Shown here: piece after piece, positions 6,734 through 13,264 of the stretch
Layout of the letters: each line of letters starts with the position of its first letter
Numbering within the stretch: the stretch's first letter is position 1
Notes under the pieces: model-generated
What the model was told of the DNA's origin: nothing
What the model saw: only the letters and a program-made list of their open reading frames with translations
The model's database searches: none
DNA from: JBFLYC01 sp040756735
Lineage (GTDB): Bacteria; Bacillota; DSM-16504; Desulfitibacterales; Desulfitibacteraceae
Reading direction: 5' to 3'
Length of the DNA stretch: 13,264 bases
Assembly (NCBI GenBank): GCA_040756735.1
Contig: JBFLYC010000051.1
Location: 1 to 13,264, forward strand
Made by a program: the position numbers and the translations under genes

Positions 6734-7213
6734 CCACCTGGCTGCTTTAGAATATGTACCTCTTTTGCGGTGAGCAATATTCTCCGCACCAAATTCTTGT
6801 AGCCTCATCTTCCAAATCTAAGGTCAGAGCCAGTTCTACCCACCAGTAAGCCAAAATTTCCCGGTGCTGTTCTTCATCCAACCGGATACTGGCCAGAAAA
6901 TCACCATCGAGTAACACAATACGTTCTTTCAAGTACCAAAAAAGTTCCGTATCTGTTACACAATGTTCGGGAGTAACCATATTTAGCAATTCCTGACCAA
7001 AAGCAACTCTTCCTTATCCATACTTTGCAGGCGAAGGTTGATATCATCATCTGATTGCTCGATGGTCGGTTCACTTGCAACGACTTTGCTGTTACCAGGC
7101 TCACCGCTGTTCGCCTGAGTAACATTATAGACAACCGCGGCCATATGTTTGCAGTAGTCATCATGTAAAGATATCCGGTCTTCTTTTGTATCCATTCGAA
7201 TGTATTCCCATTC
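6695..7213 (-). pseudogene. Decayed SWIM zinc-finger protein gene (C-terminal part)
   Basis: Pieces of one protein occur in different minus-strand frames. In order they are DDYCKHMAAVVYNV (the C-x-H half of a SWIM zinc finger), LQSMDKEELLL, a stop, then in a second frame LLNMVTPEHC through an acidic, helix-rich stretch ending at a stop (6747-6749), then in a third frame HRKRGTYSKAARWLKDLREV up to about 6700. SWIM proteins commonly carry such a KRG-Y-xAAxxLKxLR region near the C-terminus. At least two frameshifts (near 7000 and near 6770) are needed to join the pieces. The first CxC of the finger is not visible, and the 3' end is replaced by the ABC ATPase fragment. This is a pseudogene. SWIM proteins bind DNA or proteins; the original role is unknown. 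Confidence 0.7.
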
Positions 7214-7441
7214 CTATAATTTGTTTTATCTTCCACATACGGTATGTTATTATAATCACAGCATTCTCGCGCTATTTTGCATAACTCTTCAAATTTAAAA
7301 GCATACCGATCATTGTCTCTAGAATAAATTCAAACTGTCACAAGAATTATAGCTTTTTCCCGTAACACGTAAGGAATCGACCCATTTGCCTGTTATTGCG
7401 AAACTTGGCCAAGAAATATCATTGTTATTGCTTTTAATGAG
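7214..7441. other. Unassigned stretch left of the HTH-Uma2 promoter
   Basis: No complete gene with a ribosome site is visible. The minus strand keeps one frame open from 7329 downwards (after a stop at 7330-7332), with residues such as YAFKFEELCKIARECCDYNN and YRNGNTFEW. It runs on into the SWIM remnant in a noncoding frame and has no convincing start. I do not recognise it; it may be a further remnant. Confidence 0.3.
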
Positions 7442-7450
7442 TTTATTATA

Positions 7451-7505
7451 GTTGATTTTAGTTGCTTTTGGTTGATAAGTCATATATAATAGAAATGGAG
7501 GTGAT
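7451..7505 (+). promoter_or_regulatory. Promoter with three 10-bp phased repeats before the HTH-Uma2 gene
   Basis: Three adjacent 10-bp units begin with GTTG: GTTGATTTTA (7451-7460), GTTGCTTTTG (7461-7470) and GTTGATAAGT (7471-7480). The second supplies a possible -35 TTGCTT (7462-7467), 17 bp before TATAAT (7485-7490). GGAGGTGAT (7497-7505) is the ribosome site. Repeats in helical phase over a -35 suggest a binding array, perhaps for the helix-turn-helix domain of the encoded protein (inference). Confidence 0.55.
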
Positions 7506-7508
7506 ATT

Positions 7509-8261
7509 ATGACTGGAGATAATAAACTAATAACCGCCCAAGCTTTGGCCGAAGCCTTGGACCTGTCTGTGGAAACAATCTGGAGGTACACCAGAGAGAC
7601 AAAAATTCCCCACGTTGAATTGGGGAACAAGCAATACCGTTATAAACTTGATGATGTCATTAGGGCACTAACCGATTCAACTGTGGTTCAAGAAAAAGCA
7701 GCCGAGTACAAAACCGAATCCACAAAAAATTTCACTTATCAAGATTATCTGGAACTGCCGGAGGAACCAGGCTATCGTTTCGAAATTCTCGAGGGTATGT
7801 TGATTAAAGAACCATCACCTAATGTAATGCATCAACGAGTATCCCGCCGGCTCCAACGGATCCTAGAAGATTATTTTTGGCAGGTTGATCCCCAAGGTGA
7901 AATCTTTGATGCGCCCTTAGATGTGACCTTCCATGACATTACCGTAGTTCAACCGGACCTGTTTTATGTCTCAGGGGAACAAAAACTCATCGTGAAAGAT
8001 ACCCGCATTGATGGCCCGCCCACACTGGTAGTTGAAATATTGTCTCCTTCCAGCAGCCGCAAGGACCGGCTGCAAAAATTACGTATTTACCAAAAGGTTC
8101 AAGTGCAGCATTATTGGCTTGTCAATCCGGAGGAAAAAACCCTTGAATGCTTCTCCCTCCAAGATGGCTTATACGCCCTGGTTGCAGCCGGAATGGACGA
8201 GGACGTTGTAGAACACCCCAGTTTTACCGGGTTAGCGATTACATTAAAAGACCTGTGGTAA
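7509..8261 (+). CDS. Excisionase-type HTH domain fused to a Uma2-family (DUF820) nuclease-like domain
   Basis: This 250-residue protein begins with a MerR/excisionase-like helix-turn-helix (about 7-54: ITAQALAEALDLSVETIWRY, then HVELGNKQYRYKLDDVIRAL). A polar linker (55-74) leads to a Uma2 domain (75-250). That domain shows TYQDYLELPEE (76-86), RFEILEGMLI (90-99), VVQPDLFYV with Asp150, GPPTLVVEILSP with Glu176, DRLQKL (186-191) and HYWLV (201-205). ATG 7509 follows a GGAGGTGAT ribosome site with normal spacing. Its stop lies only 10 nt from the stop of the convergent activase gene, with no clear terminator between them. The HTH could target the nuclease domain to DNA or autoregulate the gene; neither is shown. 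It is the third Uma2 domain within 5.3 kb, and each has a different N-terminus. Confidence 0.88.
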   Translation: MTGDNKLITAQALAEALDLSVETIWRYTRETKIPHVELGNKQYRYKLDDVIRALTDSTVVQEKAAEYKTESTKNFTYQDYLELPEEPGYRFEILEGMLIKEPSPNVMHQRVSRRLQRILEDYFWQVDPQGEIFDAPLDVTFHDITVVQPDLFYVSGEQKLIVKDTRIDGPPTLVVEILSPSSSRKDRLQKLRIYQKVQVQHYWLVNPEEKTLECFSLQDGLYALVAAGMDEDVVEHPSFTGLAITLKDLW

Positions 8262-8271
8262 CTTATCGATA

Positions 8272-11200
8272 TTATATGGCTGTGATCTGATCGGATAATG
8301 CAAGCTCTTCTACAGGGTGCTTTTTCTCCAGACTCTTCTCTGGATCCTCAATGTTCTTGAAGGCAACAGAAAGCATGAGCTTTAATCTATTCACCTGATT
8401 GACCTGACTGGCTCCGGGATCATAATCTACCGGCACGATGTTGGCTTGAGGATACCGCCGTTTTAGTTCTCTCACCATGCCCTTGCCTGTAATATGGTTG
8501 GGTAAACAGGCAAAAGGCTGTAGACAAGCAATATTACTTGCACCGCTTTCTATCAGCTCCAGCATCTCTGCCGTCAGGAACCAGCCTTCCCCGGACTGAT
8601 GTCCAAGGTGCATAATCTCTTGTGCCATAGCTGCCAGTTCAAAAATGGTTTTGGGGGGATGGAAGCGTTTGCTCTTTTTCAGTTCTCTTTTCATTACCTT
8701 GCGATAGCTTTCCAGCCTCCAGATAAAATAACGCGAAAGCAATTCAGTTTTAAGAGTTCCGGCGAGTTTCTTGCGGCTGTAGACACCATCATATGCACAA
8801 TACAGGAAAAAATCCAGCAGGTCAGGCACTACTGCCTCGGCACCCTCTTTTTCAAGGATGTCAACAATATAATTATTGGCAAAGGGATGAAATTTTACGA
8901 GGATTTCCCCTACAACCCCTACTTTTGGTTTCTTGACATCATTAATTTCCATACATTCAAAGTCCCTGACCATGTTACGGATATTCCGATTATACTCCTG
9001 TATACTCATCCTGGCTAAACTCGGTTTGAGTTCCTTCAGCCATTTTCCCAGCAATCCATTGGTTTCTCCAATGTTTTTCTCATAGGGTCTTACTGCATTG
9101 GTCAGCCTCATGAGAAGGTCACCGTAGACCATAGCCATGATGCACCTTTTGAGCATTTTTTTCGTTATTTTGAAACCGGGGTTCTCTTCCAAACCACCGG
9201 CATTTAGAGAAACAACCGGGATATGCTCCATTTCCGCTTCCTTTAGGGCTTTGCGGATGAAAGCGATGTAGTTGCTCGCCCGGCAGCCTCCTCCGGTTTG
9301 AGACATGATCACAGCCGTTCGGTTAAGATCATACCGTCCTGATTTAAGGGCTGCCATAATCTGACCCACAGTAATTATCGATGGATAGCAAGCATCATTA
9401 TGGACGTGCCGAAGCCCTTCTTCCACAACTCCCATCTCCAGATCGGGCAAAACCTCAAGCCGATAGCCCTCCAGGCGTGCTGCTTCTTCTATTAATTCGA
9501 AGTGAATAGGAGCCATCTGAGGAGCCAGGATAGTATATTCTTCCCGCATTTTTTCCGTAAATACAACTCGTTGAGGAACATTGTAAAGTTTTTGAGGATG
9601 AATGTTCTTTCTTTCTCTTTCCTTCATTGCTGCCAATAATGAACGGATACGGATCCTTACTGCCCCCAGATTATTAATCTCATCTATTTTAATCAGGGTA
9701 TACGTTTTTCTGTACTGCTGCAGGATTTCCTGCACTTGGTCCGTAGTAACGGCATCCAGCCCACAGCCGAAGGAGTTGAGCTGTACAAGTTCCAAATCGC
9801 TCCTTGTGGCTACAAAACTGGCAGCGGCATAAAGCCTGGAATGATAAACCCATTGGTCCAAAACCCTTAAGGGTCTTTCTACTTTTCCTAGATGAGCTAC
9901 AGCATCTTCGGTAAGAACAGCCAGGCCCAGTCCGGTGATCATCTCCGAAATCCCATGGTTAATCTCCGGATCAAGATGATAGGGACGACCTGCCAAAACA
10001 ATCCCTTTCCTTTGATTTTTTTGCAGGTATTCTAGGATTTCTTCCCCTTTGGTTTTGATGTCCTTACGAAAAGCTTCTCTTTCGAGATACGCTTTATTCA
10101 CTGCCTTTTCAACTTCTTGTTTGGTCACTCCAAACCTGCTGAATTCTTCATATATCCTGGCCTTCATTCTTACCATATCTTCCATAGGGAGAAAAGGATA
10201 AAGAAAAGTTATATCTTCCCTTTTCAACTCGTCAATATTGGCATTAATAGCCTCTGGATAAGAGGTTACAATGGGACAATTATAATTATTGTTGACTTCA
10301 GGGATCTCTTTTTCATCCCGGGGAAGACAAGGATAAAATATCACCTTCACTCCCCTGCTCAGGAGTTCTTTAATATGTCCATTGGTTAGTTTGGCAGGAT
10401 AGCACAAGGATTCCGAAGGCACCGTCTCCATGCCCAATTCAAATACCTTTTTGGACGAGCGGGCAGATAAGATAACTCTAAATCCCAGTTCCGTCAATAG
10501 GGTAAACCAGAATGGATAATGCTCGTACATATTTAGTACCCGGGGAATCCCGATTACCCCGCGCACAGCTTGTTCCTTGCTTAATGGATGATAGTTAAAA
10601 AGCCTTTTATATTTGTACGCAAAAAGATTGGGAACCTCACTGGTAGTTCTTTCAAGACCGGCTCCTCGCTCACAACGATTACCGCTAAGAAATTCACGAC
10701 CATCAGAAAATTCGTTCACGGTCAGGAGACAGTTATTGCCGCACAATCCACAATGCCGTGTACTGATCTTGGTATGGAAATCTTCCAATTTATGGGGTGC
10801 AAGCAAAGTCGTTTTTGTTCCGATTTGGTACTTTTCTTTGGCAATAAGGGCTGCCCCAAAAGCCCCCATAATGCCTGCAATGTTGGGACGGATCACCTTT
10901 CTCCCGGTTACAAGTTCAAAACTTCTTAATACTGCATCGTTGTTAAATGTTCCTCCCTGAACAACGACTTTTTCGCCCACCTCTGAGGAATTTTGCAGCC
11001 GGATGACCTTGTAGAGAGCGTTTTTTACAACGGAATAGGCTATTCCCGCTGCAATACTGCCAATATCCGCTCCTTCCTTCTGCACCTGTTTGATCTTGGA
11101 ATTCATGAATACCGTGCAGCGGGTTCCCAAATCAACCGGTGTCTTAGAAAACAAACCTCTTTGCACAAATTCCTCAAGGGAGATACCAAGTGATTCTGCC

Positions 11201-12564
11201 AGGGTTTCAATAAAAGAGCCACAGCCTGAGGAACAGGCTTCATTCAGCATGATATTATGAATCACTCCATTTTTAATCTGCATGCATTTCATGTCCTGTC
11301 CCCCGATGTCCAGGATAAAATCCACTCCCGGGAGAAAGTGTTCTGCACCTTTATGATGAGCTACCGTCTCAATTTCCCCATGATCAATTTGCAGTGCAAC
11401 CTTAAGTAAAGCTTCACCATACCCTGTGACTACAGAAGAACCGATGAAAGCTTTGGAAGGCAATTTTTTGTATAAATTCTCCAGAGCCGTTATAGTTGAT
11501 TTTAATGGACTTCCTCCGTTACTCCCATAGTAGGAATAAACCAGATATCCGTTCTCATCAATAAGGGCAAGTTTTGTGGTCGTCGAACCAGCATCGATCC
11601 CCAGAAAACAAGGACCCGTCACGTCCTTTAATGGCTGCGTCTCAATGGAATTTTTGCCGTGTCTAAGACGGAAATCCTCATATTCTTCTTCAGAGGCAAA
11701 TAGCGGTTGAAGCAGCGTTGTCGCCAAGTTCGAACCTTGCAAGTTGGGAATTTTCTCGTAAATGGTATTGAAATTACAGACTTCCCCCTTTTTGGAAGCG
11801 AGAGCTGCTCCAATTGCTACAAAGTACTGGGCATGTTCTGGAGCAATGATGTTTTCAGGTTTTAAATGCAAGGTTTCTATGAAACGCTGACGCAGTTCTG
11901 ACAAAAAACTTAGAGGTCCCCCGAGGAAGGCTACATTTCCTTTAATAGGCTTCCCACAGGCTAAACCCGCAATGGTCTGATTCACCACTGCTTGAAAGAT
12001 AGACGCTGCAATATCTTCTTTAGCTGCACCTTCGTTTAGTAAGGGTTGAATATCCGTTTTAGCAAAAACCCCGCAACGGGAGGCGATAGGATATATTTCT
12101 TTATACTTTTTTGCCAGGTCATTTAATCCAAGGGCATCCGTTTTTAGCAGAATGGACATTTGATCTATAAAAGCGCCTGTTCCGCCTGCACAGGTTCCGT
12201 TCATTCTTAGTTCAGGAGAGTCCCCGAAATAAGTTATCTTAGCATCTTCTCCTCCCAGTTCAATAGCAACATCTGTGGTAGGGATAAACCGTTCTACTGC
12301 CTGACTACAAGCAATAACTTCTTGAACAAAAGGTATCCCTAGCTGTTCCGAAGTGGAAATCCCTCCAGAGCCGGTCACATTCATAGTTACCTTCCTGTTC
12401 CGGAACTGAATATACAATTTATGCAGAAGGTTGCTCACCGTATGCCGAATATCTGAAAAATGCCTCTGGTAATGAGTGAAAACAAGGTTATCCAAATCAT
12501 CAATAATTGCTATCTTTACTGTTGTGGACCCTACATCCAAGCCAATATGCAAGATTTTTTTCAT
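8272..12564 (-). CDS. Giant acyl-CoA dehydratase activase: two HgdC-like ATPase modules plus DUF2229-like and HgdB-like parts
   Basis: This 1430-residue cytoplasmic iron-sulfur protein is of the 2-hydroxyglutaryl-CoA dehydratase activator family. Module 1 (about 4-258) has GLDVGSTTVK (8-17), ELGGEDAK (102-109) and cysteines 125 and 164, placed like the cluster ligands of HgdC. Module 2 (about 318-575) repeats this with GIDAGSTTTKLALID (322-336), DIGGQDMK (419-426) and Cys444, 448 and 483. Then come CGLCGNNC (605-612) with Cys631, a DUF2229-like segment (about 670-900), and an HgdB-like C-terminal part (about 1000-1400). This last part has Cys1059, TGGGCRASN (Cys1094) and CLQPFACLPNHITG (Cys1347, 1353). 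Such proteins use ATP to push electrons to very low potential; the substrate here is unknown. ATG 12564 follows AAGGAG by 7 nt. It lies 26 nt behind the MarR gene, so the two are likely one operon. It is intact, with no frameshift. Confidence 0.9.
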   Translation of the reverse strand: MKKILHIGLDVGSTTVKIAIIDDLDNLVFTHYQRHFSDIRHTVSNLLHKLYIQFRNRKVTMNVTGSGGISTSEQLGIPFVQEVIACSQAVERFIPTTDVAIELGGEDAKITYFGDSPELRMNGTCAGGTGAFIDQMSILLKTDALGLNDLAKKYKEIYPIASRCGVFAKTDIQPLLNEGAAKEDIAASIFQAVVNQTIAGLACGKPIKGNVAFLGGPLSFLSELRQRFIETLHLKPENIIAPEHAQYFVAIGAALASKKGEVCNFNTIYEKIPNLQGSNLATTLLQPLFASEEEYEDFRLRHGKNSIETQPLKDVTGPCFLGIDAGSTTTKLALIDENGYLVYSYYGSNGGSPLKSTITALENLYKKLPSKAFIGSSVVTGYGEALLKVALQIDHGEIETVAHHKGAEHFLPGVDFILDIGGQDMKCMQIKNGVIHNIMLNEACSSGCGSFIETLAESLGISLEEFVQRGLFSKTPVDLGTRCTVFMNSKIKQVQKEGADIGSIAAGIAYSVVKNALYKVIRLQNSSEVGEKVVVQGGTFNNDAVLRSFELVTGRKVIRPNIAGIMGAFGAALIAKEKYQIGTKTTLLAPHKLEDFHTKISTRHCGLCGNNCLLTVNEFSDGREFLSGNRCERGAGLERTTSEVPNLFAYKYKRLFNYHPLSKEQAVRGVIGIPRVLNMYEHYPFWFTLLTELGFRVILSARSSKKVFELGMETVPSESLCYPAKLTNGHIKELLSRGVKVIFYPCLPRDEKEIPEVNNNYNCPIVTSYPEAINANIDELKREDITFLYPFLPMEDMVRMKARIYEEFSRFGVTKQEVEKAVNKAYLEREAFRKDIKTKGEEILEYLQKNQRKGIVLAGRPYHLDPEINHGISEMITGLGLAVLTEDAVAHLGKVERPLRVLDQWVYHSRLYAAASFVATRSDLELVQLNSFGCGLDAVTTDQVQEILQQYRKTYTLIKIDEINNLGAVRIRIRSLLAAMKERERKNIHPQKLYNVPQRVVFTEKMREEYTILAPQMAPIHFELIEEAARLEGYRLEVLPDLEMGVVEEGLRHVHNDACYPSIITVGQIMAALKSGRYDLNRTAVIMSQTGGGCRASNYIAFIRKALKEAEMEHIPVVSLNAGGLEENPGFKITKKMLKRCIMAMVYGDLLMRLTNAVRPYEKNIGETNGLLGKWLKELKPSLARMSIQEYNRNIRNMVRDFECMEINDVKKPKVGVVGEILVKFHPFANNYIVDILEKEGAEAVVPDLLDFFLYCAYDGVYSRKKLAGTLKTELLSRYFIWRLESYRKVMKRELKKSKRFHPPKTIFELAAMAQEIMHLGHQSGEGWFLTAEMLELIESGASNIACLQPFACLPNHITGKGMVRELKRRYPQANIVPVDYDPGASQVNQVNRLKLMLSVAFKNIEDPEKSLEKKHPVEELALSDQITAI

Positions 12565-12590
12565 TTATGATCTCCTTCATCCCATTGAAA

Positions 12591-13064
12591 TTACTCACCA
12601 TCATCGTTATTTAAATTTTGAAATATGGTTCTTAGCGATTTTATGGTTGTCGTTAACTCCTGTTGGCTGATATTATTACAAGCTGTTTCTATGAGACTAG
12701 TTACAATTGGCATCATATTCAGCATCATGTCTTTACCTTTTTGTGTAAGGTATATTCGGAAATTTCTTCGGTCAGTTTCATCCATCTGTTTTTCGATTAA
12801 TGATTTTTGGATTAATCTTTCCAATAAACGGGTAACCGTTGTTTTATCCTTTAGGGTTTTATCAGTTAAAGCCGTTTGAAGAAGTCCATCTTCCTCCCAT
12901 AACCTGCCTAAAATGGCAAACTCTTCAGGTGTTATATCAACACCTGCTTTGATAGACAAATAAGTTAATCTTTTTCTCATTATGATAGCGACACGATTAA
13001 TTATAAAACCTAGCGAATTGTCTATTGAAAAACTCTGGATTTTTTTTTCAATGTCCTTGTCCAT
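12591..13064 (-). CDS. MarR-family transcriptional regulator
   Basis: This 157-residue protein has the MarR winged-helix layout. The N-terminal dimerisation helices carry RKRLTYLSIKAGVDITPEEF (30-49), the recognition region is DKTTVTRLLERLIQKSLI, and the wing is DETDRRNFRIYLTQKG, with the usual D-x-R-R. A C-terminal helix pair completes it. The gene is first in a leftward operon with the giant dehydratase activase. MarR proteins commonly repress their own operon and release DNA when they bind a small aromatic or acyl ligand, or on oxidation. No cysteine occurs in the N-terminal part, so OhrR-type peroxide sensing is unlikely; the only cysteine is in TACNNIS near the C-terminus. A palindrome in its promoter fits autoregulation. 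The start codon is supported by GAGGT (complement of 13076-13080), though the spacing of 11 nt is long. Confidence 0.9.
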   Translation of the reverse strand: MDKDIEKKIQSFSIDNSLGFIINRVAIIMRKRLTYLSIKAGVDITPEEFAILGRLWEEDGLLQTALTDKTLKDKTTVTRLLERLIQKSLIEKQMDETDRRNFRIYLTQKGKDMMLNMMPIVTSLIETACNNISQQELTTTIKSLRTIFQNLNNDDGE

Positions 13065-13099
13065 TTCTTTAGTAGACCTCTTCTTTTTTCTTCAATTTC

Positions 13100-13134
13100 A
13101 TTATAAAATATCGGTTGCAATATACAACCAATAT
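13100..13134 (-). promoter_or_regulatory. Promoter and palindromic operator of the MarR-activase operon
   Basis: On the minus strand, TTGTAT (complement of 13122-13127) and TATAAT (complement of 13100-13105) are 16 bp apart. An inverted repeat, ATATCGGTTG (13108-13117) with CAACCAATAT (13125-13134), matches in 9 of 10 positions around a 7-nt centre and overlaps the -35. The size and TTG...CAA form suit a MarR dimer, so self-repression is likely (inference). The interval 13135-13264 shows no gene. Confidence 0.65.
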
Positions 13135-13264
13135 ATTTATTTATCATTTTTATTTTACAACTGATCTTTCGCACCCTTAAAATGTTTCAAGATTAATTTT
13201 TCAAAAGCAGCATTTTTTTGTAAATTACACCTGGACTCAAGCCAAATCTTTTGATATGATTAAC

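Noticed and set aside
6901..7236. A leftward 111-codon gene
   Set aside because: Most of it overlaps, out of frame, the recognisable SWIM zinc-finger remnants, and it has no ribosome site.
7451..7480. Three short repeats as a CRISPR remnant
   Set aside because: The units are only 10 bp, adjacent with no spacers, and no cas gene is present.
7319..7630. Leftward ORF of 103 codons across the HTH-Uma2 promoter
   Set aside because: It overlaps the promoter, the ribosome site and the start of the HTH-Uma2 gene on the opposite strand and shows no protein-family features.
8599..9018. Rightward ORF of 139 codons within the activase gene
   Set aside because: It is antisense to the conserved HgdB-like region and its composition is that of a reverse-complement shadow.

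Overview
The window looks like chromosomal DNA of a low-to-moderate GC, anaerobic Firmicute. A Clostridia/Peptococcaceae-type genome is my best guess, not proven. The reasons are consensus sigma-A promoters and strong AGGAGG ribosome sites, a giant 2-hydroxyacyl-CoA dehydratase activase of the kind typical of anaerobes, and several Uma2-family genes.

Left part (1-2750): the standout locus is a two-gene operon with a family 2A (SrpI-like) encapsulin shell protein. Overlapping it by 14 nt is a SufS-type cysteine desulfurase with a roughly 95-residue N-terminal extension that looks like the cargo-loading region. Together they should build a protein nanocompartment that takes sulfur from cysteine. 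The operon is preceded by an array of repeated and inverted TTTAGGGT-like elements and followed by a factor-independent terminator.

Middle part (2750-8261): this is accessory, rearranged DNA. It holds three different Uma2-family (PD-(D/E)XK-like) genes: one with a Phd/YefM antitoxin-like N-terminus and a consensus promoter covered by a palindrome, one plain, and one with an excisionase-type helix-turn-helix N-terminus. Between them lie a membrane-anchored M23 (LytM) peptidase and several gene remnants: the tail of an ABC-2 permease, the first 117 residues of an ABC ATPase, and a frameshifted SWIM zinc-finger gene. The ATPase and SWIM remnants are joined tail to tail at about position 6695-6700, so the junction marks a past deletion or rearrangement.

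Right part (8272-13264): a leftward operon with an autoregulated-looking MarR repressor followed by a 1430-residue protein. That protein combines two ASKHA ATPase (HgdC/BcrAD/BadFG) modules, a cysteine cluster, a DUF2229-like segment and a C-terminal HgdB-like dehydratase module. It probably couples ATP hydrolysis to low-potential electron transfer; its substrate is unknown.

No tRNA, rRNA, CRISPR array or intact mobile element was seen.
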